Shown piece after piece: positions 11,226-19,997 of a stretch of 64,000 nucleotides of DNA. How positions within the stretch are numbered: the stretch's first letter is position 1; each line of letters opens with the position of its first letter. Both the position numbers and the translations under genes were made by a program. Below the pieces are notes generated by a model that was not told where the DNA came from, searched no databases, and was given only the letters and a program-made list of their open reading frames with translations. The stretch is from Rapana venosa (taxonomy: Eukaryota > Mollusca > Gastropoda > Neogastropoda > Muricidae): positions 68,792,089 to 68,856,088 of the forward strand of contig CM054134.1 in the NCBI GenBank assembly GCA_028751875.1, written 5' to 3'.

Positions 11226-11520
11226 AGGTACAGGTTACGATTAAGAGCACTCACTTTCCACAAGCCGATGTAAGCAGCATCGAGCGTGGTTACCAGTTGG
11301 ATGGGTGACCGTTTGCGCGCCTTGGCTTCAGTACAGTTCCCCCAGTTCACCCAGCTGTAAATGGGTACCTGCCTTCTTTAGGGTCAGGGAAGGTAAAGCA
11401 GCCAGGGAGAGGAGATGGGCGCCGCCCTCAATATGCTGGCCCCTGGAGAAGCTGAGGTCTCTGATGCCTCACTCCCCTACGACTACAAAGGTTAAGGGAA
11501 CACCTTTACCTTTCACCCGT
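11226..11520 (+). mobile_element. SINE-5S copy, decayed 5' end
   Basis: Its 5S-like core 'ggttaccagttggatgggtg' is intact at about 11288-11307, and the body agrees with the copies at 16324 and 63483 except for scattered changes. The tRNA-like first 30 bp are poorly conserved. Confidence 0.8.
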
Positions 11521-11751
11521 TATGGTTGAGGGCTGTCTCTAGCGCTTTGTGAGTCTCTGTGGTGAGTATACTAAGACAATTATTGTAGAGTTAGAATAAT
11601 CGGTAGCCAGGCTTTCTTTGGTGAAAGGTCAGGCTAGTCATTTGCAGACAGGAGCTTTGGTTAGGTTGCTTGTAAGAACTTGTGTCAGTCTGACTGTAGC
11701 GGAGGTTCGTGGTGATTCCTCCTTCACTTCTTAATGTCTCTACTGTTTTTG

Positions 11752-12055
11752 TTTTTGGTTCATGGGCTAGATTTCCGAGGTAAACCAATGGTGAGATTTT
11801 GCATATGCGACCGATTTTTACCTAAGCACACGTTAAAAACCCGTTCCGCCTTTCGGAGGAGTAGGCCATCTCGTCCCGGTAGGAACGGATGACAACATTG
11901 AAAAAACAATACATGCACACAGCTGTCGTGTTTTAGACACCATCCTCGAAGTCAGTCGGAATGCGGCTACCTTAATGGTGGACAAAAACCGGTCCCATAA
12001 TTATGCAAAAAAAATATCTCGCCATTGGTGAACCTCGGAGCTGTAGCCGAGAACG
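11752..12055. repeat. Inverted SINE-B ends flanking a SINE-A piece
   Basis: SINE-B 3' part on the minus strand (11752-11822), SINE-A piece on the plus strand (11824-11905, 'acccgttccgcctttcggag'), then SINE-B 3' part on the plus strand (11935-12055, 'cggaatgcggctacctta' to 'ggagctgtagccgagaac'). The outer pieces are inverted and could pair. Confidence 0.65.
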
Positions 12056-12175
12056 AAAAACAATACTGTTGACTTACTTCAAACAATGACAGGAGGATAT
12101 GTGTGTGTGCTCCACTTCTGCTATCTGCTACTTGACGTGCAACATTGAAACCATCACAATTTCAATCAAGTGAAA

Positions 12176-12177
<2 letters not shown>

Positions 12178-12215
<38 letters not shown>

Positions 12216-12217
12216 AA

Positions 12218-12282
<65 letters not shown>

Positions 12283-12352
12283 ACCACACGACACCACACA
12301 CACACACACACACACACCACACAACACACACACACACACACACACCACACAA
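12178..12352 (+). repeat. (CT)n then (CA)n
   Basis: CT at 12178-12207, then CA with a few CC interruptions to 12352. Confidence 0.95.
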
Positions 12353-12470
12353 TGTTCTACTTCCCTCTGGAACTTTTAATCGTAGGAAATTGACATGTTC
12401 ATCGATATCAAATGTTTCTGCACACACACAAAAATCACGTTACAAGCAGTTTTTCTCCGATCCAGCGGAG

Positions 12471-12471
<1 letters not shown>

Positions 12472-12511
<40 letters not shown>

Positions 12512-12612
12512 TCATCATCAACAACAACAACAACAACAACAACAAAACAACAACAGCAACAACAATAAATCCTCGACTCGTGCGCGCGCGGTCTCTGTGT
12601 GTGTGTGCGCGC

Positions 12613-12663
<51 letters not shown>

Positions 12664-12680
12664 TACGCGCGCGCGCTCGT
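12472..12680 (+). repeat. (ATC)n, (AAC)n, (GT)n compound
   Basis: ATC triplets at 12472-12510, AAC triplets at 12519-12562, then GT with CG-rich ends at 12585-12680. Confidence 0.93.
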
Positions 12681-13824
12681 GTGTCCAAATCACACTGCAA
12701 ATACATATATACATGCACGTAGAACTGATCCATTCGTTCTGCTTTTACTGCTAACCTGAAGAAAAACAAATCATGTAAAAACCCAACAAACAACAAGACC
12801 GACAATCAACGAAGCCTAATCACAATCAGACAGGTGAACCAGTCAGCTCAAGAACAATAATGACAGAAAACAGTAACAATACTAAAGTAATAATTACAAT
12901 GATGATTTGAATGAGAACTTTATACTAGTATCATAGCATCGCCATCATGTTTCTTTGCTTTGTCACGGTAGGCTAAAACTGATAGGAAATGTGGTATAAA
13001 ATGTGAAGCTATATCTCATCACTGTCTTTATGCAGCTTTCACATATATTTTCGATTCATTAGAGGCATCATCAGCCTAGAAGATGACGAAAGGTAACAGC
13101 AAATCAGTGTGAAAAGGATATCTTTGATGATCAACTAGTTTTAAACACATTCACTCTTTGTTCCGTAACCCCCCCCCCCCCCCAACATTTCAATTTAAGT
13201 TACATTCAGAAGTATAATATAGGAAAAATAAATTAGTAATTTTTACACAGCTTAGCATATCACTCTATATCAACACGCATGAAAACACGATCCAAACTAA
13301 AGGCAATAAAAGGATATTACATAAACAAAAACTCAGTCGAGGCTGTGAACGTCAAACAAGTACACCCTAACTTTCCCAGGAAAATCTATTGTTTCACCGA
13401 TTATTCGTAGGTCTACGATAGGAATTGTTCAGATTTGAAATTGTTCGTCTTGTGTTTACAGTCTGTGCATTGGCAGCCCACCTGGTAAAATAAAACTAAG
13501 TTTTTTTCCCCTGCAAGGAGTTTCCAGACACAGGGAAGAAATTATTTCCACTGAGCCAGTTCACTTTACAACCATCACCACTTTACCACACAATTCCCAT
13601 CCTTTATTTTAAAGTTTAACGAATAATTTGTCACTGCGCATTCCCCCATGCTGGAAACCTGATCTACAAACCAACAAGGCTACACGCAGCAGAATTCCCG
13701 GTTGAAAATTTCAAGTGCAATCGATGTATGTGTGGGCGGCGTTTCGGCACGGTCGTCTCTACACTCTTAGGCTATTTCTTCTCTGCATTTTGCGGAGGCT
13801 GTTTCGGGGCAGTTTGCCTACAGT
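12681..13824. other. No recognised repeat; downstream flank of the TRIM-type gene
   Basis: Mostly unique-looking AT-rich DNA, with a C run at 13170-13183. It contains the candidate polyadenylation signal listed below and may include the 3' UTR of the minus-strand TRIM-type gene. Confidence 0.4.
13602..13608 (-). terminator. Candidate polyadenylation signal
   Basis: 'tttatt' on the plus strand reads AATAAA on the minus strand, about 340 bp after the TRIM-type stop codon. Position and orientation fit, but a hexamer alone is weak evidence in AT-rich DNA. Confidence 0.3.
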
Positions 13825-13885
13825 CTGTTGACTTCTTCTTCCTCCTCCAAACGCTCAGACAGCAGCTATTCAATCAGCTCTGACG
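13825..13885 (+). mobile_element. Family E 5' fragment
   Basis: 'caaacgctcagacagcagct' preceded by a TTC-rich run, the standard 5' end of family E. It breaks off after about 45 bp and lies antisense in the likely 3' UTR of the TRIM-type gene. Confidence 0.5.
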
Positions 13886-13941
13886 ATTCCTCAGTAAAAG
13901 TACCGAAGTGTCTGATGTAACTAGAGAGTATGATCGTCCTG

Positions 13942-14624
13942 TCAAGGCTGAGACAGTTTTCTACGGCGAGGCGCTGCAGCCGGATGGTCCACGAAATCGA
14001 AAGGGGATCTTGTCACGCTCCTCCGACGCTGGTCAGGCTCCTGGAAAGGCGGCTGCTGCTGCATCGGCTGGGCGCCGGCAGGGGGGTTCGAACCTTCAGC
14101 CCCTTGCTGCGAAAGATGGGTCTGGGAAACGACATGACCGGGCACGTGGCTGAACCCGTGACTGTGCTGACCAGCGTGGGGGACTGGGGAGGACCGGGAG
14201 GACGCTATGGACAGGCTGGAAGCGTTGAGGGAGAATGGCAGAGGCGAGAAAGACATGCACCCAGAAGCGGTAGAAGCAGCCGACGCCGCGGAGGAAGGCC
14301 TCTCCGGGGTGGCACATCTGCTGTGGACGCCTGCAGAGGACAGGGGCATAGCGGAAGAAGAACAGGCTGGGGAGGCAGCGGCCGGGCCACCCGGGGTACC
14401 CACACCCACGGGAACACCACCACCACCACCACCACCACCACCACCACACCGCCGCCGCCACCGACCCGTTCCCCGGTTCGGATCTCTCCCAGTTTGAGGT
14501 TGTTGAGGATGGCGGTGAGGGCGGAGTCGTCCATGATGAGGCGGACGGTGAAGTGACAGGGCGAGTCCAGCTGCTGCACGGCAGTCTCCAGCTTCTGCAC
14601 CATGCTCCTCACCTTGTCCTCCTC
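13942..14624 (-). CDS. TRIM-type protein, last coding exon (frame discrepancy)
   Basis: The acceptor ends at 14625 (minus-strand 'gtgtgttcag'), after which the frame reads EEDKVRSMVQKLETAVQQLD and on through 'LNNLKLGEIRTGER', typical of the region after a TRIM coiled coil. The frame then enters a GGT/GGC run (plus-strand CCA/CCG, 14418-14461). Beyond it, protein-like sequence continues in another frame: Ser/Pro/Ala/Gln-rich, with 'SHGFSHVPGHVVSQTH' and 'FDFVDHPAAAPRRRKLSQ' before a stop at 13942-13944. The exon is 683 nt, one base short of keeping a single frame. Explanations are a one-base error or mutation at 'ccaccacaccgccg', or a short intron inside the exon (an acceptor-like 'cctctgcag' lies near 14330). 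No NHL or B30.2 domain follows, so the tail is probably disordered. Confidence 0.65.
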
Positions 14625-14639
14625 CTGAACACACACATA

Positions 14640-14985
14640 CGCACGCACGCACAGACACAGAGAGTTTTTTGCAGGTAAAGGAAGTGAGTTAGTGAGTGTG
14701 AGTGTGTGAGAGAGAGTGTGTGAGAGTGAGTGAGTGTGAGTGAGTGAGTCAGTGTGATAGTGTATGTGTGAGTGTGTGTGAGTGTGTTTGTGTTTGTGTG
14801 TGTGTATGTGATGTGTTCTGGGTGTGGTGTGTGTTGGTAATATGTTCTGGTGTGGTATGTTCTGGTGTGGTATGATGTGGTGTGGTATGTTCTGGTGTGG
14901 TATGGTGTGGTGTGGTATGTTCTGGTGAGGTATGTTCTGGTGTGGCATGGTATGGTGTGGTATGGCATGTTCAGGCTAAAACTGA
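14640..14985 (+). repeat. Degenerate GT-rich array in TRIM intron 3
   Basis: Passes from 'gtgagtgagtgtgagt'-type units (14680-14800) to a clearer array of 'ggtatgttctggtgt' units of 10-15 bp (14815-14970). Confidence 0.8.
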
Positions 14986-15211
14986 AGCACAGAGTTCCTC
15001 AAAAGTCTCTCCTTACAGCCTAGACGAAGTACTGAGTTCATCTGATCACTCATTTGGGATCATTTTTTCTTCTTGGTTTAGACTGTCATCAAAATATCTT
15101 TCAAGTTATCGTTTGATCCTGCTGTAAGAATGTTAAAAAGTAGTTACCTCCCTTAGGAGCTCTGTCAAGGGAAAGAATTCAAGGAATTAAAAGACTTAAT
15201 CCAAACATCTG

Positions 15212-15390
15212 GAGTCGCTATAGCCGAGCGGTTAAGACCATTCGACTTCAATCCCATGGTCCAGGAAGTCGTGGGTTCCAATCTCGGTGGCGTCTGGTGA
15301 ATGAAGGGTTGCGATTTTTACGATATCCCAGGTCAACTTCAAGTGTAGACCTGCCGGTGCCTTAATTCCCTTCGTGTGTGTATACACAGG
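15212..15390 (+). mobile_element. SINE-B, 5' half
   Basis: The tRNA-Ser/Leu-like head has an A box in 'tatagccgagcggttaag' and a B box in 'gtgggttccaatctc'. Then come 'tttacgatatcccaggtcaa' and 'caagtgtagacctgccggtg'. It is interrupted at 'tatacacagg' (15381-15390) by a SINE-5S copy and resumes at 15700. It lies in intron 3 of the TRIM-type gene, antisense to it. Confidence 0.8.
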
Positions 15391-15699
15391 TGAAGGTAAA
15401 AGGTAAGGGTGTTCTCATAACCTATGTGGTCATTGGGGAGTGAGATGTCAGAGATCTCAGCTTTTTCTCTAGGGCCAGCATATTGAAGGCGGCGACCATC
15501 TCCTCTCCCTCGCTGCTTTACCTTCCCTGTCCCTAAAGAGGGAAGGTACCCATTTACAGCTGGGTGAAACGGGGGACTGTACTGAAGCCAAGGCGTGCAA
15601 ACGGTCACCCATCTACTTGGTAACCACGCTCAATGCTGCTTAACCTTAGCTCGGGAAAAGCGGGTGCTCCTACCACTGAGCTATCCCGTCCCGTGCACA
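15391..15699 (-). mobile_element. SINE-5S copy nested in SINE-B, with TSD
   Basis: Reverse-oriented SINE-5S, collinear with 16324-16621 but more diverged. TATACACAGG stands at 15381-15390 and again at 15700-15709, a perfect 10-bp target-site duplication. Removing one copy and the insert makes the host SINE-B continuous. Confidence 0.88.
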
Positions 15700-15906
15700 T
15701 ATACACAGGCAGAAGATTTCACATGCACGTTAAAGATCCCGTAATTCATGTCAGCGTTTATCAGTCACGGAAACACCAACACACCCAGCATACACCCTCG
15801 AAGTCGGAATGCGGCTACCTGAATGGTAGTGAAAAAAGATACGGTCCCATACACAAAAACTCACCGTTTGTGATGAACCTCGGAGCTCTAGCCAAGGAAT
15901 GAAAAA
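15700..15906 (+). mobile_element. SINE-B, 3' half
   Basis: 'cacatgcacgttaaagatcc', 'ttcatgtcagcgtttatcag', 'cctcgaagtcggaatgcggc', 'aacctcggagctctagccaa', ending in an A-rich tail. The 'acgttaaagatcc' region is the sort of conserved central motif seen in molluscan SINEs (from memory; not checked). Confidence 0.75.
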
Positions 15907-15959
15907 ACAAACAAAAACAACGAAAGAAAAAAAAAAGACCCCTGCGTCTGACCCCTCAC

Positions 15960-16242
15960 CTGTTCGTTGACCACTTTGCTGTGGGGGCGGTCAGGGCGGA
16001 GCTTGTTGGCCAGCACACGGTCCAGCGCCCTCAGTGTGCCGGTCAGCTCGTCACACTTCTCCGTGTAGGCGCTGACCACCTGCACGCACTGCCGGCAGTG
16101 CGCCTGCGCCTGCTTCTTCAGGGCCTCTTTGCGACCGCGCAGGAAGTCGGCCACCTTGCGGAGTAGTTCCTGCCCTTCCCGCTCGATCTTGGCGTCCATG
16201 TCCCGCTCGATGCGCTCCAGTTCTCGCCGCCCTGTGATGCAT
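15960..16242 (-). CDS. TRIM-type protein, coiled-coil exon
   Basis: Acceptor 'tgtacacag' ends at 16243; donor CAG|GTGAGG follows 15960. With two bases carried from the previous exon, its 283 nt give 95 codons (about residues 174-268). Heptad-like, highly charged sequence such as 'RRELERIERDMDAKIERE' and 'LLRKVADFLRGRKEALKK' shows a coiled coil, the dimerisation part of the RBCC unit. A second AG nearer the exon ('gcatcacag') would throw the frame off, so 16242 was chosen as the first base. Confidence 0.85.
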
Positions 16243-16295
16243 CTGTGTACAAGTGATTTTTATTTAAAAAAAACCAACATATTTAAACCTTTTAT

Positions 16296-16728
16296 TTATT
16301 TATTTATTTATTCTTTTATATCTTTTGGGGACGGGATAGCTCAGTGGTCGGAGCGCTCGCTTTCCCCCAGCCAAGTTAAGCAGCGTCGAGCGTGGTTACC
16401 AGTTGGATGGGTGACCGTTTGCGCGCCTTGGCTTCAGTACAGTTCCCCCAGTTCACCCAGCTGTAAATGGGTACCTGCCCTCTTTAGGGTCAGGGAAGGT
16501 AAAGCAGCGAGGGAGAGGAGATGGGCGCCGCCCTCAATATGCTGGCCCTAGAGAAGTGAGGTCTCTGACGCCTCGCTCCCCTACGACCTTATAGGTTATG
16601 GGACTCCTTTACCTTTACCTCCTTTTTATATCGAGGATAATGGAATAAGCACTCATGTGCTTTTTTTTTTAACATCCAGTCCCCGTGTGTATGCGGTTTT
16701 GTAAATTGTGTCATCTGTTTCCACTTTT
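16296..16728 (-). mobile_element. SINE-A 3' fragment split by SINE-5S
   Basis: 'tttatttattcttttatatc' at 16296-16322 is followed, after the SINE-5S insert, by 'ttttatatcgaggataatgg' at 16624. The rest of the SINE-A 3' end runs to about 16728 ('ttgtgtcatctgtttccac'). Confidence 0.75.
16324..16621 (+). mobile_element. SINE-5S copy, intact and young
   Basis: Head 'acgggatagctcagtggtcg' is A-box-like. It is followed at about 16373-16416 by a stretch matching the 5S rRNA internal control region (gttaagcagcgtcgagc, then 'ttggatgggtgaccg'). The body ends 'gggactcctttacctttacc'. The copy at 63483 differs by about two substitutions plus a small change at the 3' end. The flanks share 'ttttatatc', a likely 9-bp target duplication. 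It lies in TRIM intron 2. Confidence 0.88.
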
Positions 16729-16784
16729 CAATTTATTCTTTCCCCAAATCATTAACAAGAGCAGCATCCTAGTAGCAACAGCAG

Positions 16785-17131
16785 CAGCAACAACTCAGAC
16801 AGCAGCTATTGTCTGGCATATGAGGGGAAAATGCATTCTGCTGCTGTTTAGCGCCTGACAAGTCAGGCCCAGCGCAACCGACTTGGGTTTGGGGGAGAAA
16901 TGTTATCTGTTGAGTCTTTCTTGGGGGGGAAAAAAGCAAGAGAATGGATCAAGAAGGCATAAAATAAGACAAAAAGGAGGTGAAAAGAAGAAATAGCACA
17001 AGGTAGAAGCAAAGAGAGGGATAGAAAAGAGGGAATTCCTAGAGCAGAATTTTCAGGTGGTGATGCCATCTATACTGACAGGCCCTTGCATCCCCCATGG
17101 GGGGGGGGGGGGGGGGGGGAGGAGGGGGGGG
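16785..17131 (+). mobile_element. Family E copy ending in poly-G
   Basis: Full span from 'aactcagacagcagctattg' through 'gcgcctgacaagtcaggccc' to 'tatactgacaggccc..catccccc', then a G-rich run at 17101-17131. It lies in TRIM intron 2. Confidence 0.75.
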
Positions 17132-17232
17132 GAAGGGGGAGTTGAGAATCTAATGCAAACCTGACATCCTATGAATAAACCACATTGTGTACATACACAC
17201 GGTTACCATCTTCTTAACATCATCACTTCACT

Positions 17233-17660
17233 GGTCATAACAAACATGTTTTAAAAAGGAAAACAACAACCCAAAACAAACTACCAATTTTGTCAGGACA
17301 AACAGGTTTTCAAAAAAAGAAAAACCCCAACAACCCAAAACAACAATTTTCCTCATGGCAATCAGGTTTTCGAAAAGAGAAAAACCCAACAACCCAAAAC
17401 AACAAACAATTTTCCTCATGACAAACAGGTTTTCCGAAACAAAACCCATCAAACAACCCCCCCCCAAAAAAAAAAAAACCCCAAAAAATCCCTACCCGAA
17501 CCCCCCCAAAAAACAACAACAACAACAACCCAACAACCCCAAACAACAAACAATTTTCTCATGACAAACAGGTTCCCCCCCAAAAAAAAACCCAACAACA
17601 ACAAACCCACCAAAACAAACCCAAACCAACCCCCACAAAAAGACACCCCCAACCAACCAG
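17233..17660 (+). repeat. Array of about 64-bp A/C-rich units
   Basis: About four to five units share 'ttttcctcatgacaaacagg' followed by an A-rich run and 'aacccaacaacccaaaacaa'. The array abuts the 3' side of the B-box exon (within intron 2) and degenerates into (CAA)n and C-rich DNA near the exon. Confidence 0.8.
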
Positions 17661-17682
17661 CCAACCAAACAGCAGCAGCCAC

Positions 17683-18041
17683 CTTCTCTTCTTGCCCTCC
17701 AGCTGCTTCAGGAGCCTGGCCACGGTCTGCTGGTGACGCCGCGCCCACTGCTGGCTCTCGCGGCTCAGCTCCGCCACCTCCACCACCTCCTCGCACCTCC
17801 GGTGACTCAGCGCCACGCAGCGGTCACACGCGGAGGCCCGGCAGTCGCGGCAGTAGAGTTCCAGCCCTTTGTTGGGGTGGCGCGGGCAGGGGGGCCTCTG
17901 AACGCGCTGCTTGCTCCGCCCGTGCACTTCCACGATGTCCCGGATGAGGAAGTTGGGTTTGAACTTGCAGGCCCACTGCTGGGGAGGGGTGAGGCGGTCT
18001 GGCGCCGGCACGAACTCTCTGCACACTGGGCAGATGAAGCC
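17683..18041 (-). CDS. TRIM-type protein, RING end and B-box exon
   Basis: Acceptor 'ttgcattgcag' ends at 18042; donor AAG|GTGG follows 17683. The exon gives 119 codons plus two bases. It opens with 'GFICPVCREF', supplying the last two RING zinc ligands (C58, C61). A B-box 2 follows at about residues 106-137: C-x2-H-x8-C-x2-C-x4-C-x2-C-x4-H-x2-C, seen in 'CPRH', 'YCRDC', 'ACDRC' and 'SHRRC'. The last ligand position holds Cys where B-box 2 normally has His. The C-terminal part, 'ESQQWARRHQQTVARLLKQL', begins the coiled coil. Splice phase with the exons on both sides is consistent. Confidence 0.9.
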
Positions 18042-18878
18042 CTGCAATGCAATGCCAGCCACCCCGAGGAGGAGGTCTGTCAGTGTGGTTGAGTCCATGT
18101 TTTGAAGTGTATGCTGGCTTGTGATTTCTTTTTCGAAGAGCTTCTGACCCATTTGGCTTAGATCAAAGAGTAGCGCACACTGCTGCTTAACAATGTGGTT
18201 AGGGTCAAGTGTTTCGTACGTGTAACAATGTTTATTTTTTAAATATAATTTTATTTTTAAGTGATGTCTTTTTAAATTAAAAAAAAAAGGTTTGTGAGAT
18301 GGGAAAGCTACATTTCTGTATTTGGATACATTATGTCAATCAAATTAATGCTTAACCGGGTATTTATATTATGAACATCATTCAGACTGAAACATAAGCA
18401 TACAGTCTAATAAATCAATGTGACTGAAAGTTGGCTTTTTTTTGCATTAGACATTTACATATACTGATTTCTGAATTAAGATGATTTGTGCTTTCATTTC
18501 TTGAAAAGTGTTAATGGAAAAAAATGTAAATGACACTCCCCACATCCACTCCTTGCATTTAATCCCGCCCTTTTACTTATTTTTTTCTTTACTGGGGCAA
18601 ATTTTCTTTATCATGTATGGGGAATGATTCTGAAAAAATCTCTTTCTTTGGTTGATTAGTTCTATTGTTTAACAGTTAGCTTTTGGGTCTCTCAATAATA
18701 ATTTGCATCTTGTTTCAGTCAGTTTTCCCCGTGTTGTTCCTGTATTTCTTCCAGCATTATCCTTTTTTTTGTGGCTTTATCCTCTGTCATTTGTTTTCTG
18801 GAGTTCGTCACCACGATCCGTGCTGGCTGTCTATCTGCTTGGAGCCTTAAAGCGTAATCGGCAGTTCAGCGCTCAAGA
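18042..18878. other. TRIM intron 1, AT-rich part
   Basis: No repeat family or exon is recognised at 18100-18870 apart from short A and T runs. Confidence 0.4.
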
Positions 18879-19097
18879 TAGTTTCAGAACCATTGACATA
18901 GTTTCAGAACCATTTATATAGTTTCAGAACCATTGACGTAGTTTCAGAACCATTGACATAGTTTCAGAACCATTGATATAGTTTCAGAACCATTGACGTA
19001 GTTTCAGAACATTGACGTAGTTTCAGAACCATTGACATAGTTTCAGAACCATTGACATAGTTTCAGAACCATTGACATAGTTTCAGAACCATTGACA
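18879..19097 (+). repeat. 20-bp array, 11 copies, in TRIM intron 1
   Basis: Eleven units of TAGTTTCAGAACCATTGACA, one of them 19 bp. Variants end gaca, gacg, gata or tata. The g/a alternation (gaca, tata, gacg, gaca, gata, gacg, gacg, then gaca four times) suggests that small blocks were copied. Confidence 0.95.
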
Positions 19098-19171
19098 GGA
19101 AAGTTAGTTCACCACCTCCACCACACACTCTGGCATGACCTACCTGGACAAAATTAATTCACACATGTGAG

Positions 19172-19335
19172 GGATGGACGCTGTAACCGGGTGGTTAAGA
19201 CTGTTCAATCCCATGGGTCTATCAAGTCGTGGGTTTGAATCTCAGCGGTGTCTGAAGATTAAAGGTGGGGATTTTTACGATCTTCTAGGTCAACTTCAAG
19301 TGCAGACTTGCCAGTGCCTCGACGTCAGCGTTCGA
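19172..19335 (+). mobile_element. SINE-B, 5' half only
   Basis: 'gacgctgtaaccgggtggtt' and 'gtcgtgggtttgaatctcag' are the A and B box regions. Then come 'tttttacgatcttctaggtc' and 'gtgcagacttgccagtgcc'. It stops where the copy at 15212 is interrupted. Confidence 0.7.
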
Positions 19336-19391
19336 CGAAGAAGAATAGGATTTTTTTTCTTCTCAGCTTCAAAGACACCTGCCTAGAAAAG

Positions 19392-19740
19392 AGAACGGGG
19401 AACGGGAGAGCCTAGTGGTCAGAACATTGCGTTGGCAATCTGACGACCCGGGTTCGATTCCCGTTCAGGGGGGATATTTTCCCCCTGGAGTTAACATCAG
19501 TGCAGACTCCACTCTCCCCACAAGTCCTTCGGACGAGACTATAAACCGAGGCCCCGTGTGCGAACGCACGCAGAACATCTTGCGCACACGTTAAATCCTG
19601 TTCCGCTTTTCGTAAGAGTAGGCCATTGTGTGCCGGTGGGAACAGATGACAGAATTTACAAACCCACATACACACGGGGACTGGATGTAAAAAAAAAGCA
19701 CATAAGTGCTTATTCCATTATCCTCGATATATAAAATGAT
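19392..19740 (+). mobile_element. SINE-A, full-length reference copy
   Basis: Head: 'acgggagagcctagtggtca' (A-box region), then 'gacccgggttcgattcccg' (consensus B box), so RNA polymerase III transcription of the family is likely. Body: 'ggagttaacatcagtgcaga', 'agactataaaccgaggcccc', 'gcacgcagaacatcttgcgc', 'gagtaggccattgtgtgccg', 'acacggggactggatgtaaa'. The 3' end is 'attccattatcctcgatata'. Being sense-strand here, it lies antisense in intron 1 of the TRIM-type gene, 30 bp from the RING exon border. At least 20 full or partial copies are in this window. Confidence 0.9.
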
Positions 19741-19772
19741 AAACATAAAAGTAAAAACCCTAGCTATCTCAC

Positions 19773-19934
19773 CTGCTGACCGCGGGGTCCGGGTGCTGGA
19801 GGTCTGCTGCAGATGTGTGAAGTCAGGCAGGGCTGACAGTACGTGTGGCCGCACGGCAGCAGCCGCGGGTCGCGGAACAGCTGCAGGCAGATGCTGCACG
19901 TCAGCTTCTGCTCCAGGTCCTCTGCACTGGCCAT
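19773..19934 (-). CDS. TRIM-type E3 ligase, first coding exon (RING)
   Basis: This exon starts a RING/B-box/coiled-coil protein encoded by minus-strand exons 19773-19934, 17683-18041, 15960-16242 and 13942-14624, about 490-500 residues in all. The 54 codons begin 'MASAEDLEQKLTCSICLQLF' and carry RING ligands C13, C16, C28, H30, C33 and C36. C58 and C61 come from the next exon, completing C3HC4. Donor CAG|GTGAGA follows 19773 in phase 0. The start was chosen because it sits eight residues before the RING, as in many TRIM proteins, in a fair context (gcagccATGg), with a splice acceptor 15 bases upstream. Proteins of this build usually act as E3 ubiquitin ligases in the cytoplasm. The absence of NHL or B30.2 leaves the substrate side unknown. 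No one-to-one orthologue is assigned. Confidence 0.9.
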
Positions 19935-19949
19935 GGCTGCACCCCAGGG
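19935..19949 (-). other. End of TRIM 5' UTR exon
   Basis: Minus-strand 'gttgcctacag' ends at 19950, a good acceptor, leaving 15 bases of 5' UTR before the start codon. The upstream non-coding exon and promoter lie at higher coordinates and were not found. Confidence 0.5.
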
Positions 19950-19997
19950 CTGTAGGCAACAGCAGCGTTGTGTCATTCTTTTCCTTTTTTGTTCTTC

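Noticed and set aside
14205..14948. 247-residue minus-strand frame through intron 3 and the TRIM last exon
   Set aside because: Only 14624 downward is exon; upstream residues (His/Thr repeats) translate the GT-rich intron array, and residues after the CCA run are in the less protein-like frame.
16373..16416. 5S rRNA gene
   Set aside because: Only the internal control region is matched; the rest of 5S is absent and the piece sits inside a dispersed element.
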